Assembly (NCBI GenBank): GCA_963762085.1
Contig: CAVXJD010000002.1
Coordinates: 124,001-188,000 of the forward strand
Direction of reading: 5' to 3'
Source: DASQGA01 sp963762085
GTDB lineage: Bacteria > Actinomycetota > Thermoleophilia > Gaiellales > Gaiellaceae
Length of the DNA stretch: 64,000 bases
The translations under genes and the position numbers were made by a program. A model generated the notes under the pieces. The model saw only the letters and a list, made by a program, of their open reading frames with translations, was not told where the DNA came from and did no database searches. Positions within the stretch are counted from its first letter, which is position 1. Every line of letters starts with the position of its first letter. Below, in pieces: positions 24,750 through 33,200 of the stretch.

Positions 24750-25507
24750 TGGTCTCGCGGCCCCCACTTCCACCGGATCCCGACGCCCCGGTCCCGCCTC
24801 CGCCCGAAACGCCTGCGTGCCCTCGCTGCGGGGCGCCTCACGACCTCTACCAGGAGTACTGCCTCGAGTGCGGCGCCCGCCTTCCGGGCGCACAGATCCC
24901 CGCCGCCTTCGTTCGAACCGAGATGTGGTCGCGGGATTCCCCCGCCTGGCTCTGGGCGGCCTTGCTCGCTCTCTTCCTCGTCGCGCTGGTCGCAGGCGCA
25001 ATCGCGGCGGTGGCCGCCACCAAGGACGATGAGAAAGGGCGGCTGGTGGTGTCGACCGGTGTTGGAACGACGGCGACCGTCGGGACGATCGACCCCGGCA
25101 CGCAGACGATCGGCTCTACCGCGTCGGTCGAGACGATCACGGGGCCGACCACGCAGACGATCGCGACGCTCGACACCTCCACGTTGACGACCGCTACCAC
25201 CGTCACGACGACGCCGACGGGGAGCATCCGGTCGTGGCCCGCGGGCAAGGAGGGCTACACGGTCGTGCTGGCCTCGGTCGAGACCTCCAAGGGCCGCGCC
25301 GCAGCCGAACGGAAGGCAAATCAGGCGATCGCGAACGGGCTCACGAACGTCGGGATCCTGAATTCGTCCGACTTCCTGACGTTGAACCCGGGGTACTACG
25401 TCGTATTCATGGGCGTCTACAACACGGCCGCCGCGGCCCAGAGCGGTCTCCCCACCGCGCGCTCTCGGGGTTTCCCGCTCGCCTATGTCCGCGAGGTAAG
25501 TCCCTAG
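24749..25507 (+). CDS. zinc ribbon-TM-Thr-rich linker-SPOR-like membrane protein
   Basis: 252 residues from GTG 24749. Order: Pro-rich start, zinc ribbon CPRCGAPHDLYQEYCLECGA (residues ~24-43), membrane helix ALLALFLVALVAGAIAAVA (~70-90), a Thr/Thr-Val-rich stalk (~105-160), then a SPOR-like domain GYTVVLASVETSKGRAAAER with VGILNSSDFLTLNPGYYVVF. SPOR domains bind denuded glycan strands in the septal cell wall. So the ribbon is cytosolic and the SPOR end is outside. This suggests a cell-wall or division sensor; inference. Confidence 0.75.
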   Translation: MVSRPPLPPDPDAPVPPPPETPACPRCGAPHDLYQEYCLECGARLPGAQIPAAFVRTEMWSRDSPAWLWAALLALFLVALVAGAIAAVAATKDDEKGRLVVSTGVGTTATVGTIDPGTQTIGSTASVETITGPTTQTIATLDTSTLTTATTVTTTPTGSIRSWPAGKEGYTVVLASVETSKGRAAAERKANQAIANGLTNVGILNSSDFLTLNPGYYVVFMGVYNTAAAAQSGLPTARSRGFPLAYVREVSP

Positions 25508-25522
25508 CGCTGAAGTTTGAAA

Positions 25523-25543
25523 CCCCTCCGGCGGGGGGACTTT
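25523..25543 (+). terminator. possible GC hairpin plus T-run after the SPOR protein
   Basis: CCCC at 25523-25526 can pair with GGGG at 25533-25536 around TCCGGC, followed by GGACTTTG. Short and weakly U-rich, so low confidence as an intrinsic terminator. Located 15 bases after the stop. Confidence 0.3.
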
Positions 25544-25649
25544 GTAACACGGCTTTCGGCATGTAGACTCGCGTTGGCGGCCGAGTGCGGGCTCCCGCTT
25601 AACGCCAAGTTAACGTTCTTTTGCAGGGAATTAACTGGAGGGCACGATA

Positions 25650-26102
25650 ATGGCACCGGAACCCGCTGACGAGAGGATGCTCTTCCGCATGTATCAGTAC
25701 TCGAGGGCTATCTATCGCTCGATCAAGGACCTCATCGACCCGTATGTGCCGGCCGAGACGCAGGCCGAATACCGTCGTGATGTTCTGGCCGCTTGTGAGG
25801 AGACCGTCGAGCGTCTCGCCAAGGATCCCCGCTACTTCGCCCGGCCCGAGCGAACCCTTTTCCAGGACATCCGGCGCTACTTCCCGATCACCCAGCAGGC
25901 CCAGGTCGCCTGGGCCGTCAGCGAGGGCATCGGCGCCGCAGTCGACTTCATCGAGGAGCAGATCGAGTCGGGCGCCTACGACGGCGGCGTCTCGCGCTGC
26001 CGCGCGACCACCCGCAAGGGGAAGCCGTGCCAGCGGGCACCGCTCCCCGAGCGCGAATACTGCCCCTCGCACCAGCACCTCGAGACGCGCAAGGCTGCGT
26101 GA
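25650..26102 (+). CDS. conserved helical protein with C-terminal Cys3His zinc motif
   Basis: 150 residues, with GGAGG just ahead of ATG 25650. Residues 1-105 are helical (LFRMYQYSRAIYRSIKDLID, DVLAACEETVERLA). The end has SRCRATTRKGKPCQRAPLPE followed by YCPSHQHLE, a CxC.CxxH zinc knuckle found in small unassigned bacterial proteins. No membrane segment. Its stop TGA is also the first three bases of the structured intergenic element, which fills the space to dinB. Confidence 0.7.
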   Translation: MAPEPADERMLFRMYQYSRAIYRSIKDLIDPYVPAETQAEYRRDVLAACEETVERLAKDPRYFARPERTLFQDIRRYFPITQQAQVAWAVSEGIGAAVDFIEEQIESGAYDGGVSRCRATTRKGKPCQRAPLPEREYCPSHQHLETRKAA

Positions 26103-26212
26103 CCGCTGCGGCCGCCTCCGCGGCCGTGCGCTCCTAAAACCGTTGCTCGACCGGCCTTCAGGCCTGTCGAGGCACACTCGTCGAAACCCGTCCGAGTGGC
26201 GGACGCTGTCCG
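26103..26212. repeat. hairpin-rich intergenic element, copy A (short form)
   Basis: Fills the gap between two convergent stops. Three stems: CGGCCGC (26109-26115) with GCGGCCG (26120-26126), loop CTCC; an 12-bp near-perfect stem around 26146-26171 with a TC loop; and GTCCG/CGGAC at 26190-26204. The blocks 26101-26133 and 26170-26188 (AGGCACACTC, TCGAAACC) closely match copy B at 45421-45603, but the middle stem differs in sequence while staying paired. The right half of copy B is absent here. No T run. Role unknown; likely bidirectional terminator or a mobile repeat. Confidence 0.65.
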
Positions 26213-27286
26213 CTAATGGTCGAGAGCCAGCTGTCTGTATGAATCGAGGTTCGCGACGCTGACGCCGACCAGGCGTAGGGCGCCGGGGCGGTCGGTCAGG
26301 GCGCGGTCCAAGAGGGCACAGGCGATCTCGCCGATCCTCGTACCGTCGTCCGTCCCGGCTTCCAGGGTCGTCGACCGGGTGCGGATCGAGAAGTCCGGGT
26401 AGCGGACCTTTGTGGTCACGGTGCGGGCTGCCTGCCCGCTCCCGAGCAAATGCTCGGCGACGCGCGCCGACATCCGTCTCAGCTCGTCATGCAACTGCTC
26501 CCGGTCTGACACGTCCCGGGCAAACGTCTCCTCGTGGCCGATCGAGACGCTCTCGGTGGCGAACTCGAGCCGCCGAGGGTCGATGCCCCGCGCTCGATCC
26601 CGTAAGACCACACCAACCTTGCCGGAAAGGAGCCGGCGGAGGTTTTCGTCGTCCAGGGCCGCGAGGTCGCCGATCGTCGTGAGTCCAGCGGCACGGAGTC
26701 GCTCGTCGGCGCGCGGGCCGATGCCGGGGAGACGCCTCAAGTCGAACGGGGCAAGGAACGCCGCTTCCCGGCCGCGCCGCACAATCGTGATTCCGCCGGG
26801 CTTCCGGCGGTCGCTCGCGACCTTCGCGACCACCTTGCAGGGCGCGACACCGAGTGAGCAGGAGAGACCAGCGGCCGCCCGCACCGCCGCCTGCACGGCC
26901 TCGGCCACTGCCCGGGCTTCGCCGAAACCGCGAGCCACCTCTCCGACGTCGAGATAGCCCTCGTCGAGGCCGGTTCGCTCGACGGTCGGCACGACCTCCC
27001 GTACCGCCGCCCACACGGTGTGGGAGTAGCGAGAGTAGAGCTCCTTGCTCGGCGGCACGAAGACGGCATCAGGACACCGGCGGAGCGCTTCTGCACTCGA
27101 CATTGCCGATCCGATGCCGTAGCGCCGCGCCTCGTAGTTGGCGGTCGCGACGACCCCGCGCCCGCGTGGGTCGCCGCCCACGACCAGAGGTCTGCCAGCC
27201 AGCTCCGGATGCTCGAGCTCCTCCACGGCGGCGAAGAAGGCGTCCAGGTCGAGATGCGCGAGGATCGGCTGCGGGGAGGTGCGCAC
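26213..27286 (-). CDS. dinB: DNA polymerase IV (Y-family)
   Basis: 357 residues from GTG 27286. Palm/catalytic motifs: ILAHLDLDAFFAAVEELEHP (Asp), TGLDEGYLD (Asp-Glu pair near YLDV) and YSRYSHTVWAA; C-terminal little finger present. LPGIGPRADERLRAAGL is the thumb HhH. It copies damaged templates with low fidelity. Earlier in-frame starts to 27331 overlap the promoter of pafBC. Head-to-head with the PafBC-type gene, 20 bases apart, fitting a damage response. C-terminal QLALDH lacks an obvious beta-clamp box. Confidence 0.95.
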   Translation of the reverse strand: MRTSPQPILAHLDLDAFFAAVEELEHPELAGRPLVVGGDPRGRGVVATANYEARRYGIGSAMSSAEALRRCPDAVFVPPSKELYSRYSHTVWAAVREVVPTVERTGLDEGYLDVGEVARGFGEARAVAEAVQAAVRAAAGLSCSLGVAPCKVVAKVASDRRKPGGITIVRRGREAAFLAPFDLRRLPGIGPRADERLRAAGLTTIGDLAALDDENLRRLLSGKVGVVLRDRARGIDPRRLEFATESVSIGHEETFARDVSDREQLHDELRRMSARVAEHLLGSGQAARTVTTKVRYPDFSIRTRSTTLEAGTDDGTRIGEIACALLDRALTDRPGALRLVGVSVANLDSYRQLALDH

Positions 27287-27305
27287 GTCCTCAATACTAG
27301 GACCC

Positions 27306-27319
27306 GTGTCGCACGACAC
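27306..27319. promoter_or_regulatory. inverted repeat at the pafBC/dinB start region
   Basis: GTGTCG-CA-CGACAC is a perfect 6-bp inverted repeat at 27306-27319. It covers the GTG start of pafBC and lies some 20 bases upstream of the dinB start. On the dinB strand a TTGTCGGTG run (27320-27328) adjoins it, like the first half of the mycobacterial PafBC-controlled RecA-NDp promoter motif. The expected TANNNT is not at the expected eight-base spacing, so it is only a candidate operator. Confidence 0.25.
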
Positions 27320-29312
27320 CGACAAGCTCATCCGGCAACTCTCGCTCGTCGCCTACCTCATGGCGGAGCGCCGGCCCATTACTGCACGGGACGTGAAGAC
27401 GAACGTCGAGGGCTACTCGGAGATGTCCGACGAGGCCTTTGCCCGGCGCTTCTACTCCGATCGGAGCGAGCTAATCGCGCTAGGTGTCCCACTCCATTCC
27501 CAGCGGGACGAGTTCACCGGGGAAGAGCTTTACACGCTGCGCTCCGAGCAGTACTTCCTCCCCGCTCTGGATCTGGAGGACGACGAGCTGGCTGCGCTAC
27601 AGACGGCGTTCCATCTCCTGGACGGGCGCTTCGCCTATGCGGAGCCGCTTCGGCTCGCGCTCCAGAATCTCGCACTCGGCCGGCCGGCGCCGCTCGAGTC
27701 CAGCCGGGAGTCGGCCGTGCAGGTCCACGACCCGGACTACTCGGAGGAGATGTCAGGGCGGCTCACCAAGCTCGAAGGCGCCATCTCCAAGGGGCGGACG
27801 GTGAAGTTCCGCTATCTCTCGATGCAACGCGACGAGGAGTCCGAGCGGACGATCAACCCCTACGCTCTCTTCACGGACGCCGGCTCCTGGTACATGGTCG
27901 GGTGGGATCACGATCGCGAAGAGGAGCGAACCTTTCGCGTCTCCCGGGTTCGCGGCGACATCCGCTTTGCGACCCGGCGCGAGCGCGACTTCCGCATCCC
28001 GGAGGAATTCGACGCCTCCGTCTATCGGGGCCGGCCGCCCTGGCAAGTCGGTGAGCTAACCGGCGAAGCCCGGATCGAGCTGGCCGAGGACCTGGCCTGG
28101 CTCGTAGAGCGGGCCTTCGCCGACCGCGGCCACGTCGACGACGGCGTCTTCGTGACCGAGTACTCCGGCCTCGGCAGGCTCGCCTCCTGGGTCTTGAACC
28201 AGGAAGGGCGAGCGCGTCCGCTGGAGCCGCCCGAGCTCGTGGAGCTCGTCGAGCGATCGGTCGAGCGCGTCGTCGCAGCCCATGAGGGGCCGCCGCCCGA
28301 GCCTGCCAAGGAGAAAGCAGCCCGGGAGGTTGGAGAGGTGATCGAGCGTACCGCCGGTCCGGTCGCCCCGGAGCGCTTCGGGCTCCTGCAGGCGCTCCTG
28401 GCACACCTCCTCGCTCGCTGCGGCGAGGATGCCTCGGCCGACATCCCCGCCGCCGAGCTCGCGGAGCGGTTCCGCATTCCGGTCGAGCATCTCGACGAGC
28501 ACCTCCAGCTCTTGAATCTCGTCAACTTCGGGGGCGGCTGCTACGCCCTGTATGCGTCGATCGAGGGTGACTCGGTGCACGTTGAGAAAGAGCTCTTCGG
28601 GGACACGTTCCGGCGACCGCCGAGACTGACGCCTCTCGAGGCGCGCGCCATCCGCCTCGCGCTCGAGTTCGTCGGCCCCATGATCGCGGCGGAGGCTCAT
28701 ACGGGGCTCGACCGCGTCCGCAAGAAGCTCGAGGAGACTTTCGGACAGTTCGAGCTGGACGAGGCCACCGAGCCGGCGGCGGCCGCGAATGACGAGGAGA
28801 AGCTGATCCGAACGCTCTCGGACGCCATCTCCCAGCACCGGCTCGTCGAGATCGAGTACCTGAAGGTCGGCGAAACAGCTGCGAGCGTCCGAACAGTCGA
28901 GCCGTACCGCTTCCGCCGCGAGCTGCCCCACTGGTACGTGGATACGTGGGACACGACGCGTGACGCGGTCAGGAGCTTCCGGCTCGATCGCATGCGCAGC
29001 GCCAAGAAGCAGCGGTCGGGGTTCAAGCCTCGCCCGGGCGTTGCGCCTCGCGGTCTCGAAGAGGCCCGGACGGCTCGAGTCCTCTTTTCACCGACGGTCG
29101 CGCGATGGCGCCTCGAGCGGGGTGCGATGCCGCTCGCGGACGGCAGCGCGCTCGAGGCGCTGCAGGTCGGAAGCGCCGACTGGCTCGTCGGCGAGATCCT
29201 GTCGCACGGCGGCGAGGCCGTGGTGCTCGAGCCACCCGATCTACGGCAGGAAGTAGCCGACAGGGCGAAGGCACTCGCCGTCACACTCGCGAAGTCGCCG
29301 CAGCGCCGCTAG
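27306..29312 (+). CDS. pafBC: PafBC-type fused double-WYL transcriptional regulator
   Basis: 668 residues from GTG 27306. Two copies of helix-turn-helix plus WYL arrangement: repeat 1 has an HTH (residues ~5-60) with GRTVKFRYLSMQRDEESERT and WYMVGWDHDREE; repeat 2 has RLVEIEYLKVGETAASVRTV and LPHWYVDTWDTTRDAVRSF. In mycobacteria PafB and PafC form the RecA-independent DNA-damage activator; natural fusions exist in other actinobacteria. WYL domains are thought to sense nucleic acid. Being divergent from dinB supports a repair role. No proteasome accessory gene (pafA) nearby. Stop overlaps the histidine kinase stop by three bases, convergent. Confidence 0.88.
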   Translation: MSHDTDKLIRQLSLVAYLMAERRPITARDVKTNVEGYSEMSDEAFARRFYSDRSELIALGVPLHSQRDEFTGEELYTLRSEQYFLPALDLEDDELAALQTAFHLLDGRFAYAEPLRLALQNLALGRPAPLESSRESAVQVHDPDYSEEMSGRLTKLEGAISKGRTVKFRYLSMQRDEESERTINPYALFTDAGSWYMVGWDHDREEERTFRVSRVRGDIRFATRRERDFRIPEEFDASVYRGRPPWQVGELTGEARIELAEDLAWLVERAFADRGHVDDGVFVTEYSGLGRLASWVLNQEGRARPLEPPELVELVERSVERVVAAHEGPPPEPAKEKAAREVGEVIERTAGPVAPERFGLLQALLAHLLARCGEDASADIPAAELAERFRIPVEHLDEHLQLLNLVNFGGGCYALYASIEGDSVHVEKELFGDTFRRPPRLTPLEARAIRLALEFVGPMIAAEAHTGLDRVRKKLEETFGQFELDEATEPAAAANDEEKLIRTLSDAISQHRLVEIEYLKVGETAASVRTVEPYRFRRELPHWYVDTWDTTRDAVRSFRLDRMRSAKKQRSGFKPRPGVAPRGLEEARTARVLFSPTVARWRLERGAMPLADGSALEALQVGSADWLVGEILSHGGEAVVLEPPDLRQEVADRAKALAVTLAKSPQRR

Positions 29313-31156
29313 ACGGCGACAGGCAGTGCGACCGTGAAGGTCGCTCCCGCGCCGGGAGTCGATTCGACCTCGAGCGATCCATCGTGCGCCTCGACGATGG
29401 AGCGGGCGATGAAGAGCCCGAGCCCCGCGCCGGGGGTGGAGCCGGAGGGCGTCGCACGGCCGAACTTCTCGAAGATCAGGCCCTGGTCGGCGGGGGCGAT
29501 CCCGGGCCCGTGGTCTGTGACCGCAATCTCGACGCGGCCGTTGGAGGCGGTGGCGCGCACCTCGACCTCGTCACCGCCCACCGTGTACTTGAGGGCATTC
29601 CCGAGCAGGTTCAGAAGCACCTGACGGAGCCGCTCGCGGTCGCCCTGAACGGCGGGTAACGGAGCGACGACCACTGCTCGCACCTGGACGTCTTCGTGCC
29701 CGAGCTGCGTCATCGCCACGGCCTCGCGCACGAGCTCCTCGACGTCCACCGGAGCGAACGAATAGCTGAAGGTCCCGGCGTCCATGCGAGAGGTGTCGAG
29801 AACGTCCCCGATCAGCGCGGCCAGGCGCGAGGTCTCGTCCTCGATCAGGGCGAGGAACGACTCGCGTTGCTCGGGGCGGAGAACGCGCCACCGGTTTCGC
29901 AGGGTCGCGGCGCATCCGATCACCGACGCCATGGGCGCACGCAGCTCATGAGAGACGAGCGAGACGAAGTCGGCCCGAAGCGCGGAGAGGCGTCTGAGCT
30001 CCTCGGCGGCATTTCGCTCGACCTCGAACGACCGGATGTTCTCCACCGCGGCCGCGACCTGCCGGCCGAGCAGGGTGATCAGACTCACGTCGTCCGCCGA
30101 GAACGCGCCCGCCTGCCGGCGTGACACGGACAACATCCCGAGGACTCTATCCCCGGCCGGGAGCGGGGCCGCGACCCGCGACCGCAAGCCGGAATCGACG
30201 AGCTCGGAGTCCTCGTTGAAGAGCGGCGGCTCGGCCATGTCGTCGCGGACGACCGTCCGGCCGGTCCTGCACACCTCCGCCAGCGCCGTGCCTGCCAGCG
30301 GGACGTTCGTCCCGACCGGCAAAACCGTCCTGTCGCCCTGGCCGGTATTCGCGAGCACTTCGGCGCGATCTCCCTGCACCAGCACGAGCGCGAGCCGATC
30401 GAAGTGGAACGCGGTCTGAGCCTGGCGAAGGAAGCGGCGGAAGGCCTCGGCCGGGTCGAGCGTCGAGGAGAGCGCACGGGCGCAGCGGTTCACCGCCTCC
30501 AGCTGATCGGCCCGCCGGCCGATCTGGTCACGAAGTTGCTCGGCCTCTCGTGCGCGCGACTCCGCCACCGCGCTCTCGCGCCGCAGCCGGTCCACGAGCC
30601 ACCCCACCACCAGGCCCATGATCAGCTGGAGCCCGAGCGGGAAGGTCACCTGGTCGGCATCGAAGCTCCCGCCGGTGAACCGGTCGTTGCGGAACCATTC
30701 GAACCCGATCAGGACCGGGAGCTGGGCGAACGGGACCGCGACACCGCCGGCGAGCCCGTAGCGCAGCGCCCCCTCGATCAGCGGCAGGTAGAGCAGCTGG
30801 CGGATCGGCGAGCCCTCCTCGAACGAGTACACGAAGACGAACATCGCGACGACTGCGATGTCGAATACGAGCCCGGTCGCCCCGAGCACGTGCCTGCCTG
30901 TGAGTGAGCGCGGCAGGCGATTCAGGACGAAAAAGACTCCGGCTCCGACCGCGAGGATGGCGGTCGCGACCCAGGCCCACAGCTCGTAGCCGTTCGGATA
31001 GGCCGGCGTGAGGAGGACCTGGTAGGCCGCAAAGGGCACCGCAGCAAGCCGGACCCACGCGATCCAACCGTCGGTCGCGCGTAAGCGCTCGGCCTCCGCC
31101 TCCGGCGACTCGCCGGAGTTACCGAACCAGCTCAGGAAAGGCGTTCGAGCGCCCAT
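29309..31156 (-). CDS. membrane histidine kinase with GAF domain
   Basis: 615 residues. Five to six membrane helices (~35-190), a charged coil, GAF domain (~225-365; RTVLPVGTNVPLAGTALAEV), HisKA with the phospho-His in SLVSHELRAPMASVIGCAAT (~390), and HATPase with NLLGNALKYT, DHGPGIAP and GAGLGLFIARSIV. All boxes intact. No response regulator adjoins, so it is an orphan kinase. Its start overlaps the queG stop by 25 bases, implying co-transcription with an unrelated tRNA modification gene. Ligand unknown. Confidence 0.92.
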   Translation of the reverse strand: MGARTPFLSWFGNSGESPEAEAERLRATDGWIAWVRLAAVPFAAYQVLLTPAYPNGYELWAWVATAILAVGAGVFFVLNRLPRSLTGRHVLGATGLVFDIAVVAMFVFVYSFEEGSPIRQLLYLPLIEGALRYGLAGGVAVPFAQLPVLIGFEWFRNDRFTGGSFDADQVTFPLGLQLIMGLVVGWLVDRLRRESAVAESRAREAEQLRDQIGRRADQLEAVNRCARALSSTLDPAEAFRRFLRQAQTAFHFDRLALVLVQGDRAEVLANTGQGDRTVLPVGTNVPLAGTALAEVCRTGRTVVRDDMAEPPLFNEDSELVDSGLRSRVAAPLPAGDRVLGMLSVSRRQAGAFSADDVSLITLLGRQVAAAVENIRSFEVERNAAEELRRLSALRADFVSLVSHELRAPMASVIGCAATLRNRWRVLRPEQRESFLALIEDETSRLAALIGDVLDTSRMDAGTFSYSFAPVDVEELVREAVAMTQLGHEDVQVRAVVVAPLPAVQGDRERLRQVLLNLLGNALKYTVGGDEVEVRATASNGRVEIAVTDHGPGIAPADQGLIFEKFGRATPSGSTPGAGLGLFIARSIVEAHDGSLEVESTPGAGATFTVALPVAV

Positions 31157-32124
31157 TCCGCATGCTCGCGAAGCATCGGGTCGGGGTCGTCTGCATACGC
31201 TGCGACCAGTGGCTCGAGGGTCGCCTCGCCCGAGTTCCCGGCCGCGACCAGAGCATTTCGACGCAGGTACCGCGGGTCGTTCTTCGGGACGTAGAGCCGG
31301 TCATACCGGCTCACGAGCTCCGCCGCCGGCAGCTCGAGCCACTCCACCAGGGACACGTGTGGCTCGGCGACCTCCGGCAACGCCTCGCCCTGGCGACGCT
31401 TTTCGATCCCGCGGTTCCACGGGCAAACGTCCTGGCAGATGTCGCAGCCATAGACCTGAGCGCCGAGCCGGCTCCGGTACTCCTCCGGAATCGACTCGGG
31501 CGACTGCGTCCAGTACGAGAGGCAGCGGGTCGCATCGAGAGTGCCCGCCTCCTCGAGCGCCTGCGTCGGGCAGGCGTCGATGCAGAGACGGCACGTGCCG
31601 CAATCGAGCTCTAGCGGAGGGCTCGGCTCGATCTCGACGTCCGTGACGATCGTGCCCAGGACGACCCAGGACCCATGCCTGCGGGTGATCAGAAGAGTGT
31701 TCTTCCCGTAGAAGCCGACACCGGCGCGCGCGGCACCCTCCCGGTCGACGTGCTGGTTTGCGTCGACGAGGACGCGGTAACCGCCGCCGAGCTCCCGGGC
31801 GAGCGCATCCAGCTTCTCCCGGAGCACCGCATAGTGGTCCGCCCAGGTGTAACGCGGCAGGCGCCCGTGGCCGTCTGGAGGGTCCGGCTCCGGCGCGTAG
31901 TAGCAGAGCGCGGCGGAGATGACGGTACGCGCTCCCGGCAGCAGAGATTCGGGATGACACGACACGTGGGGCTGCGCCATCGTGAAGCGCATATCGGCGA
32001 AGAGCCCTCGCTCGCGGCGTGCCCTGATGTGATGTTCAGTCTCGACGTACGGCGCCGCCGGCGCCGCCCCCACGGCGTCGATCCCGAGCTCCTGGGCGAG
32101 TGCTTGCAGCTCGGCCTGCGTCAT
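31132..32124 (-). CDS. queG: epoxyqueuosine reductase
   Basis: 330 residues from ATG 32124. Reduces epoxyqueuosine in tRNA to queuosine with cobalamin and two [4Fe-4S] clusters. Seen: GVGFYGKNTLLITRRHGSW, first cluster CGTCRLCIDACPTQAL, then CLSYWTQSPESIPEEYR and the second cluster YGCDICQDVCPWNRG; HEAT-like C-terminus (YLRRNALVAAGNSGEATLEP, ending HAEWALERL). Complements tgt and queA at 13-15 kb. 5' neighbour is divergent; 3' end overlaps the histidine kinase gene. Confidence 0.96.
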   Translation of the reverse strand: MTQAELQALAQELGIDAVGAAPAAPYVETEHHIRARRERGLFADMRFTMAQPHVSCHPESLLPGARTVISAALCYYAPEPDPPDGHGRLPRYTWADHYAVLREKLDALARELGGGYRVLVDANQHVDREGAARAGVGFYGKNTLLITRRHGSWVVLGTIVTDVEIEPSPPLELDCGTCRLCIDACPTQALEEAGTLDATRCLSYWTQSPESIPEEYRSRLGAQVYGCDICQDVCPWNRGIEKRRQGEALPEVAEPHVSLVEWLELPAAELVSRYDRLYVPKNDPRYLRRNALVAAGNSGEATLEPLVAAYADDPDPMLREHAEWALERLS

Positions 32125-32168
32125 CCAACGCCAAGGTACCACTGCTCCGGCAGTAGGATCTGCCGTCC

Positions 32169-33143
32169 ATGAAGGCGCTGCGCATCCACGAGGACGGCGG
32201 CCCGGAAGTCCTGCGCCTCGACGAGGTCGACGACCCGGTCGCCGGCCCGGGCGAAGTTTTGATCCGCTTGAAGGCCGCGTCCCTGAATCATCTCGACATC
32301 TGGCTCCGGCAGGGTCTTCCCTCGGTGCCGAAGCCCAGGATCCTCGGCGCGGACGGCGCCGGCGTCGTGGAAGCGCTCGGCGAGGGAGTCGACGGCTTCG
32401 AGCTCGGTCAGAGAGTCGTCTTGAACCCGGGCCTCCGGAACGGCGCCGAGATCGTCGGCGAGCATCGCGACGGCACCCATGCGGAGCTGATCGCGATCCC
32501 GCGCGAGAACGTCCATCCGATCCCGGAGGAGCTCTCGTTCGAGGAAGCTGCTGCATTTCCGCTCGTCTATGAGACCGCCTACCGCATGCTCGTGACCCGG
32601 TCGGGGCTGCAAGAGGGTGAGTGGGTGCTCGTCTGGGGAATCGGCAGTGGGGTCGGAAGCGCCGCCTTCCTGATCGCCAAGGCGCTCGGGGCCAGGGTCG
32701 TGGTCACATCGTCGGACGACGGGAAGCTCGAGCGGGCACGCGAGCTAGGAGCCGACGAGACCGTGAACCACGAGAGTGGCGACGTGGTCTCCGTGGTCAA
32801 GGAGGCAACAGAAGGAGGCGCCCACGTCGTCGTCGAGCACGTCGGCGAGGCGACCTGGAAGACGTCGCTCCAGGTTGCGCGGACGGGCGGGCGCATCGCC
32901 GTCTGCGGAGCGACCAGCGGCCCGAACCCCCCCGCCAATCTCCACCGCATCTTCTGGAAGCAGCTCTCGATCTTCGGATCGACGATGGGGACGGCCGAGG
33001 ACTTCGCCGGGGTTTACGAGCTCGTCGCGAGCGGCCGCGTGAAGCCGCTCGTCGACCGGGTGTTCCCGCTCGAGGACGCAGCGGACGCCCACCGCCACCT
33101 CGAAAGCGGGAAGCAGTTCGGCAAGGTCGTCCTGACCGTCTAG
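32169..33143 (+). CDS. zinc-type alcohol dehydrogenase / quinone oxidoreductase-like protein
   Basis: 324 residues. MDR fold: GroES-like N-terminal half (GEVLIRLKAASLNHLDIWLR), then the NADPH Rossmann with VWGIGSGVGSAAFLIAKALG, ending HRHLESGKQFGKVVLTV. The loop ILGADGAGVVEALGEGVDGF is conserved. Catalytic zinc ligands are not clear (LNPG instead of the Cys/His set), so it may be a zinc-free quinone-reductase-type enzyme. Substrate unknown. Divergent from queG. Confidence 0.88.
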   Translation: MKALRIHEDGGPEVLRLDEVDDPVAGPGEVLIRLKAASLNHLDIWLRQGLPSVPKPRILGADGAGVVEALGEGVDGFELGQRVVLNPGLRNGAEIVGEHRDGTHAELIAIPRENVHPIPEELSFEEAAAFPLVYETAYRMLVTRSGLQEGEWVLVWGIGSGVGSAAFLIAKALGARVVVTSSDDGKLERARELGADETVNHESGDVVSVVKEATEGGAHVVVEHVGEATWKTSLQVARTGGRIAVCGATSGPNPPANLHRIFWKQLSIFGSTMGTAEDFAGVYELVASGRVKPLVDRVFPLEDAADAHRHLESGKQFGKVVLTV

Positions 33144-33200
33144 ACCCGAGCAGGGACCCAGGCACTGACAAGGCGAACGGCCGTCACATCGACGCAGCGG

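Noticed and set aside
26103..26212. Classical rho-independent terminator
   Set aside because: Strong hairpins but no T run on either strand; the shared framework with 45421-45603 argues for a distinct element.
27306..27330. Full PafBC-controlled (RecA-NDp) promoter for dinB
   Set aside because: TTGTCGGTG is present, but TANNNT at the eight-base spacing is not; a TAGTAT occurs too far away. Kept only as a candidate.
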